Below, in pieces: positions 61,512-64,000 of a DNA stretch of 64,000 nucleotides (position 1 is its first letter; every line of letters starts with the position of its first letter). The translations under genes and the position numbers were made by a program. Source of the stretch: Devosia yakushimensis (GTDB lineage Bacteria > Pseudomonadota > Alphaproteobacteria > Rhizobiales > Devosiaceae); assembly GCF_030159855.1 (NCBI RefSeq), contig NZ_BSNG01000003.1, forward strand, positions 355,419 to 419,418, in the 5' to 3' direction. The notes under the pieces were generated by a model, which was not told the origin of the DNA, made no database searches, and saw only the letters and a list, made by a program, of their open reading frames with translations.

Positions 61512-62483
61512 ATGTCCAGACCTCACCGCCGTGCCCGCGCCGGCGCCGACCGGGCAGGCCTTTATGACGAGATCACCGGCAAGATCATCGCCGAACTCGA
61601 AGCCGGCCGCTTCCCCTGGGTGCAGCCCTGGGGCTCATCGGCCGCCGCGGCGCCGCTCGGCCTGCCAAAGAATGCAAGCACCGGCCGCGCCTATTCCGGC
61701 ATCAATATCCTGATCCTGTGGGGTGCCGTGGTCCAGCACGGCTTTCCGGGCCAGGCCTGGCTCACCTTCCGGCAGGCGCTGTCCCAGGGCGGCAATGTCC
61801 GCAAGGGCGAACACGGCACGACCGTGGTCTATGCCGACCGCTTCGTGCCCGAGGACGAGAAGCAGCGCGCCCGCGACACCGGGGAAGACGCGCAGGCCAT
61901 TCCGTTCCTCAAGCGCTTCACCGTGTTCAATGTGGCGCAATGCGAGGGCCTGCCGGAGGACGTCACCGTTGAGGTGCCGCCGCCTCCACCGGGCACGATC
62001 GAACCGACCGTCGAGGCGCTGATCAAGGCGAGCGGCATCGACTTCCGCATCGGCGGCGACCGCGCCTACTACGTGCCAGCCCATGACTATGTCATGGTGC
62101 CGCCGCCGGCCGCCTATTTCGAGCCGATCAACTGGCACCGCACGGCGCTGCACGAACTCGGCCACGCCACCGGCCATGCCGCGCGGCTCGGCCGCGATCT
62201 CGGTGGCTCGTTCGGCAGCAAGAAATACGCCTTCGAGGAACTGGTCGCGGAGATGAACGCAGCCTTCTGCTGCGCCGCGCTCGGCATCGTGCCAACGGTT
62301 CGCCATGCCGACTATCTCGGCTCCTGGCTCGACGTGCTGCGCGAGGACAACCGTGCCATCGTCCGCGCCGCCTCGCAGGCCAGCAAGGCGGCGGACTGGC
62401 TCCTCAGCTTCCTGCCCGATGGGGGCGAGGCAATCGCCGGCGGCGACCATGGTCAATCTGAGATCGACAGGAGGGCGGCATGA
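61512..62483 (+). CDS. ArdC-like antirestriction protein (ArdC N-terminal domain plus zincin-like metallopeptidase)
   Basis: Protein of 323 residues. The N-terminal ssDNA-binding ArdC domain (DUF1738) shows LYDEITGKIIAELEAGRFPW, NASTGRAYSGINILILW and WLTFRQALSQGGNVRKGEHG. The C-terminal metallopeptidase-like domain has HELGH at 214-218 and the family EELVAEMNAAFCCAALGI as third-ligand region. ArdC protects incoming plasmid DNA during conjugation. This and the next genes indicate a plasmid or integrative-element backbone. Its stop overlaps the DUF2958 start (ATGA). Confidence 0.93.
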   Translation: MSRPHRRARAGADRAGLYDEITGKIIAELEAGRFPWVQPWGSSAAAAPLGLPKNASTGRAYSGINILILWGAVVQHGFPGQAWLTFRQALSQGGNVRKGEHGTTVVYADRFVPEDEKQRARDTGEDAQAIPFLKRFTVFNVAQCEGLPEDVTVEVPPPPPGTIEPTVEALIKASGIDFRIGGDRAYYVPAHDYVMVPPPAAYFEPINWHRTALHELGHATGHAARLGRDLGGSFGSKKYAFEELVAEMNAAFCCAALGIVPTVRHADYLGSWLDVLREDNRAIVRAASQASKAADWLLSFLPDGGEAIAGGDHGQSEIDRRAA

Positions 62484-62850
62484 TCCTCTTGACCGACGAA
62501 CTGCGCGACCGTCTCCTCGTCAACGGCCGTGATCGCGATACCGACCACGTGCCGGCGGTGAAGTTCTTCAATCCGCTTGGCGAGGGCGTCTGGCTGGCCA
62601 CCGAGCTCGATGCCGATGGTGATATCCTGTTCGGTCTCGCCGACCTTGGCCATCCCGAACTCGGCAGCTTCTCGCTCGAGGACCTGACCTCGGTTCGACT
62701 GCCGTTCGGCATGGGATCGAGCGCGACATCCTGTTCGAGACGGATTTGCCCACCTCGGTCTGGGCCGAGGCGGCGCGGCAAGCCGGCAGCATTCGCGGGG
62801 CCGAACGCATCGTAGCGGCCATGGCTCGCCCACGGCCAGCCGCGTCCTGA
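62480..62850 (+). pseudogene. DUF2958 protein, frameshifted near its C-terminus
   Basis: Member of the DUF2958 family often placed after ardC. The first about 80 residues are normal (MILLTDELRDRLLVNGRD, AVKFFNPLGEGVWLATELDADG, SFSLEDLTSVRLPFGMG). At about 62720 one base seems missing; in the next frame the usual ending continues as IERDILFETDLPTSVWAEAA and RQAGSIRGAERIVAAMAR, and stops at 62850. Either a recent inactivating mutation or a sequence error. Unshifted reading gives 111 residues with an unrelated tail. Function unknown. Confidence 0.85.
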
Positions 62851-62945
62851 CGCACAAGCCGAGATGGCTCGCGGCCCCACCCGGAACCCGCAAATCCGTG
62901 CTTCAGGCTTTGCGCTTCTCCGCAAACCGCGTGCGCGGCGCCGTC

Positions 62946-63029
62946 CTCAGAGTGAGAGGGCGGCGCCGCTCTTCGTGACGGGTTGGAGGTCGAGAGGAGT
63001 TCCCGGCCGCCCGTCGCGGAGAAAAGACC
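62946..63029 (+). promoter_or_regulatory. Second copy of the conserved leader, before the parB-like gene
   Basis: Same order of blocks as at 61428-61511 (CTCAGAGTGAGAG, GTGACGGGTTG, GCCCGTCGCGGAGAA) with the same distance to the ATG. The outer GACGGG/CCCGTC pairing is kept, while the inner stem bases differ between copies and are still partly complementary (GGTC/GGCC). This supports a selected RNA structure. Confidence 0.7.
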
Positions 63030-64000
63030 ATGGCGACCGCCAAGCAGAAGATCACCCTCAACGCCTCGCGCGACATCCCCTTCAACAAGCTGATGCTCAG
63101 CCAAGCCAATGTCCGGCGCATCAAGAACGGACAGTCGATCGAGGATCTCGCCGCCTCCATTGCGCGGCGCGGGCTCCTCCAGAGCCTCAACGTCCGGCCC
63201 GTACTCGATGGCGAGCGCAACGAGTCCGGCATGTTCGAGGTGCCCGCCGGCGGGCGCCGCTATCGCGCGCTCGAACTGCTGGTCAAGCAGAAGCGCATGA
63301 CGAAGACGGAAACGGTCCCCTGCGTCGTCTCGGACGCCAACAGCGTCGTGCCGATCGAGGAAGATTCGCTCGCCGAGAATTTCCAGCGCGAGGACCTGCA
63401 TCCCCTCGACATGTTCCGGGCCTTCCAGACGCTCCACGACCAGGGAGCCACGCATGAGGAGATCGCGGCCCGCTTCTTCGTCTCGGCCACCTTCGTGCAG
63501 CAGCGGCTGCGTCTCGCCAAGATCTCGCCGACCCTGCTCGCAATCTATGAGCAGGACGGCATGAAGCTCGATCAACTCATGGCCTTCACCGTGACCGACG
63601 ATCATGCGCGCCAGGAACAGGTCTGGGAGACACTGCAGAGCTCCTGGTCCAAGGAGCCGCATCAGATCCGGCGCATGCTGACCGAGACGACGATCAGGGC
63701 CACCGACCGGCGCGCCCTCTTCGTCGGGATCGACGCCTATGTCGCCGCAGGCGGGATCGTGCTGCGCGATCTGTTCGAGGCCGACAATGGCGGCTGGCTG
63801 CAGGATCCGGCGCTGCTCGATCGTCTCGTCGGCGACAAGCTGCGGGCCAGTGCCGACGCGATCGCCGCCGAGGGCTGGAAGTGGATCGTCATCGACGTCG
63901 ACCTGCCCTATGGCCATGAGCACGGCATGCGCGCCCTGACCGGCACCTTCGCCGATCTCAGCGACGAGGAGCAGGCCGAAAGAACGGCGCTCTGTTCCGA
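63030..64000 (+). CDS. ParB-like nuclease-domain protein (partial)
   Basis: At least 323 residues; the 3' end is outside the window. The ParB/sulfiredoxin-like domain begins DIPFNKLMLSQANVRRIKNG and contains the conserved PAGGRRYRALELL and EDSLAENFQREDLHPLDMFRAF, followed by a KorB-type HTH (EEIAARFFVSATFVQQRLRLAKI). Plasmid homologues of this family are about 600-700 residues long and stand near ardC and DUF2958 genes. Role may be plasmid partition, regulation or nucleic-acid cleavage. It starts after the second conserved leader. Confidence 0.92.
   Translation, partial: MATAKQKITLNASRDIPFNKLMLSQANVRRIKNGQSIEDLAASIARRGLLQSLNVRPVLDGERNESGMFEVPAGGRRYRALELLVKQKRMTKTETVPCVVSDANSVVPIEEDSLAENFQREDLHPLDMFRAFQTLHDQGATHEEIAARFFVSATFVQQRLRLAKISPTLLAIYEQDGMKLDQLMAFTVTDDHARQEQVWETLQSSWSKEPHQIRRMLTETTIRATDRRALFVGIDAYVAAGGIVLRDLFEADNGGWLQDPALLDRLVGDKLRASADAIAAEGWKWIVIDVDLPYGHEHGMRALTGTFADLSDEEQAERTALCS

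Noticed and set aside
61635..62456. 273-codon minus-strand frame opposite ardC
   Set aside because: Mirror of the ArdC coding sequence; the plus strand has the DUF1738 and HELGH signatures.

Overview
The window looks like an alphaproteobacterial replicon, most likely from the Hyphomicrobiales (rhizobia and relatives). The reasons are the many ABC uptake operons and LysR regulators, methylmalonate-semialdehyde dehydrogenase and opine-dehydrogenase-type genes, and an ArdC/DUF2958/ParB-like block at the right end of the kind found on plasmids and integrative elements of this group. No rRNA, tRNA or CRISPR array was seen. This placement is inference from gene content.

Left part (1-31 kb, moderate GC, scarred): a carbohydrate ABC transporter (1-2702). 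An amino-acid ABC transporter with a D-cysteine desulfhydrase-like enzyme (3420-7182) and a LysR regulator, lying between two decayed IS3-family fragments. An iron-dependent alcohol dehydrogenase with a divergent LysR gene and a shared inverted repeat. A chimeric pseudogene (DapA fragment joined to an MmsA fragment). A PLP-homeostasis protein and an MFS exporter. A larger cluster (15.1-25.7 kb) combines an iron/polyamine-type ABC permease and ATPase, a cystathionine-lyase-type PLP enzyme, a MocR regulator, RidA, a D-amino-acid dehydrogenase, gamma-glutamyltransferase and a periplasmic binding protein; together these suggest uptake and breakdown of gamma-glutamyl, D- or sulfur amino acids. An opine-dehydrogenase family gene, a rubredoxin/PaiB/rubredoxin-reductase operon and a frameshifted bile-acid-symporter-family gene follow.

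Middle (31-52 kb): a DapA-family aldolase, the divergent argO/argP export pair, a LysR gene beside the remnant of a paralogue, a LigB-type dioxygenase and two SnoaL-like proteins. Then comes a glycoside-utilisation locus on the minus strand (38.6-51.9 kb): alpha-L-rhamnosidase (GH78), a fused two-domain ABC ATPase, two permeases, a ROK regulator, a GH2 glycosidase with a malectin-like domain, and a family-5 binding protein. A matching palindrome (CTTTCA-N3-TGAAAG) lies upstream of both the permease operon and the binding-protein gene and is the likely ROK operator.

Right part (52-64 kb, clearly GC-richer): an acquired defence and mobile region. A divergent HTH / ImmA-IrrE protease pair (CapH/CapP-like) faces a tightly overlapping operon: DUF2188 protein, TRIP13-like AAA ATPase (Cap6), an unassigned small protein, a bacterial HORMA protein (Cap7), a CD-NTase, a DUF6602 protein with PD-(D/E)xK nuclease signatures, and a four-cysteine protein. 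This is a type III-like CBASS anti-phage system whose probable effector is not NucC. It is followed by a Fic protein preceded by five 24-bp tandem repeats, a decayed HNH-like gene, an unknown gene, and the ArdC / DUF2958 / ParB-like backbone, where ardC and the parB-like gene share a conserved structured leader.
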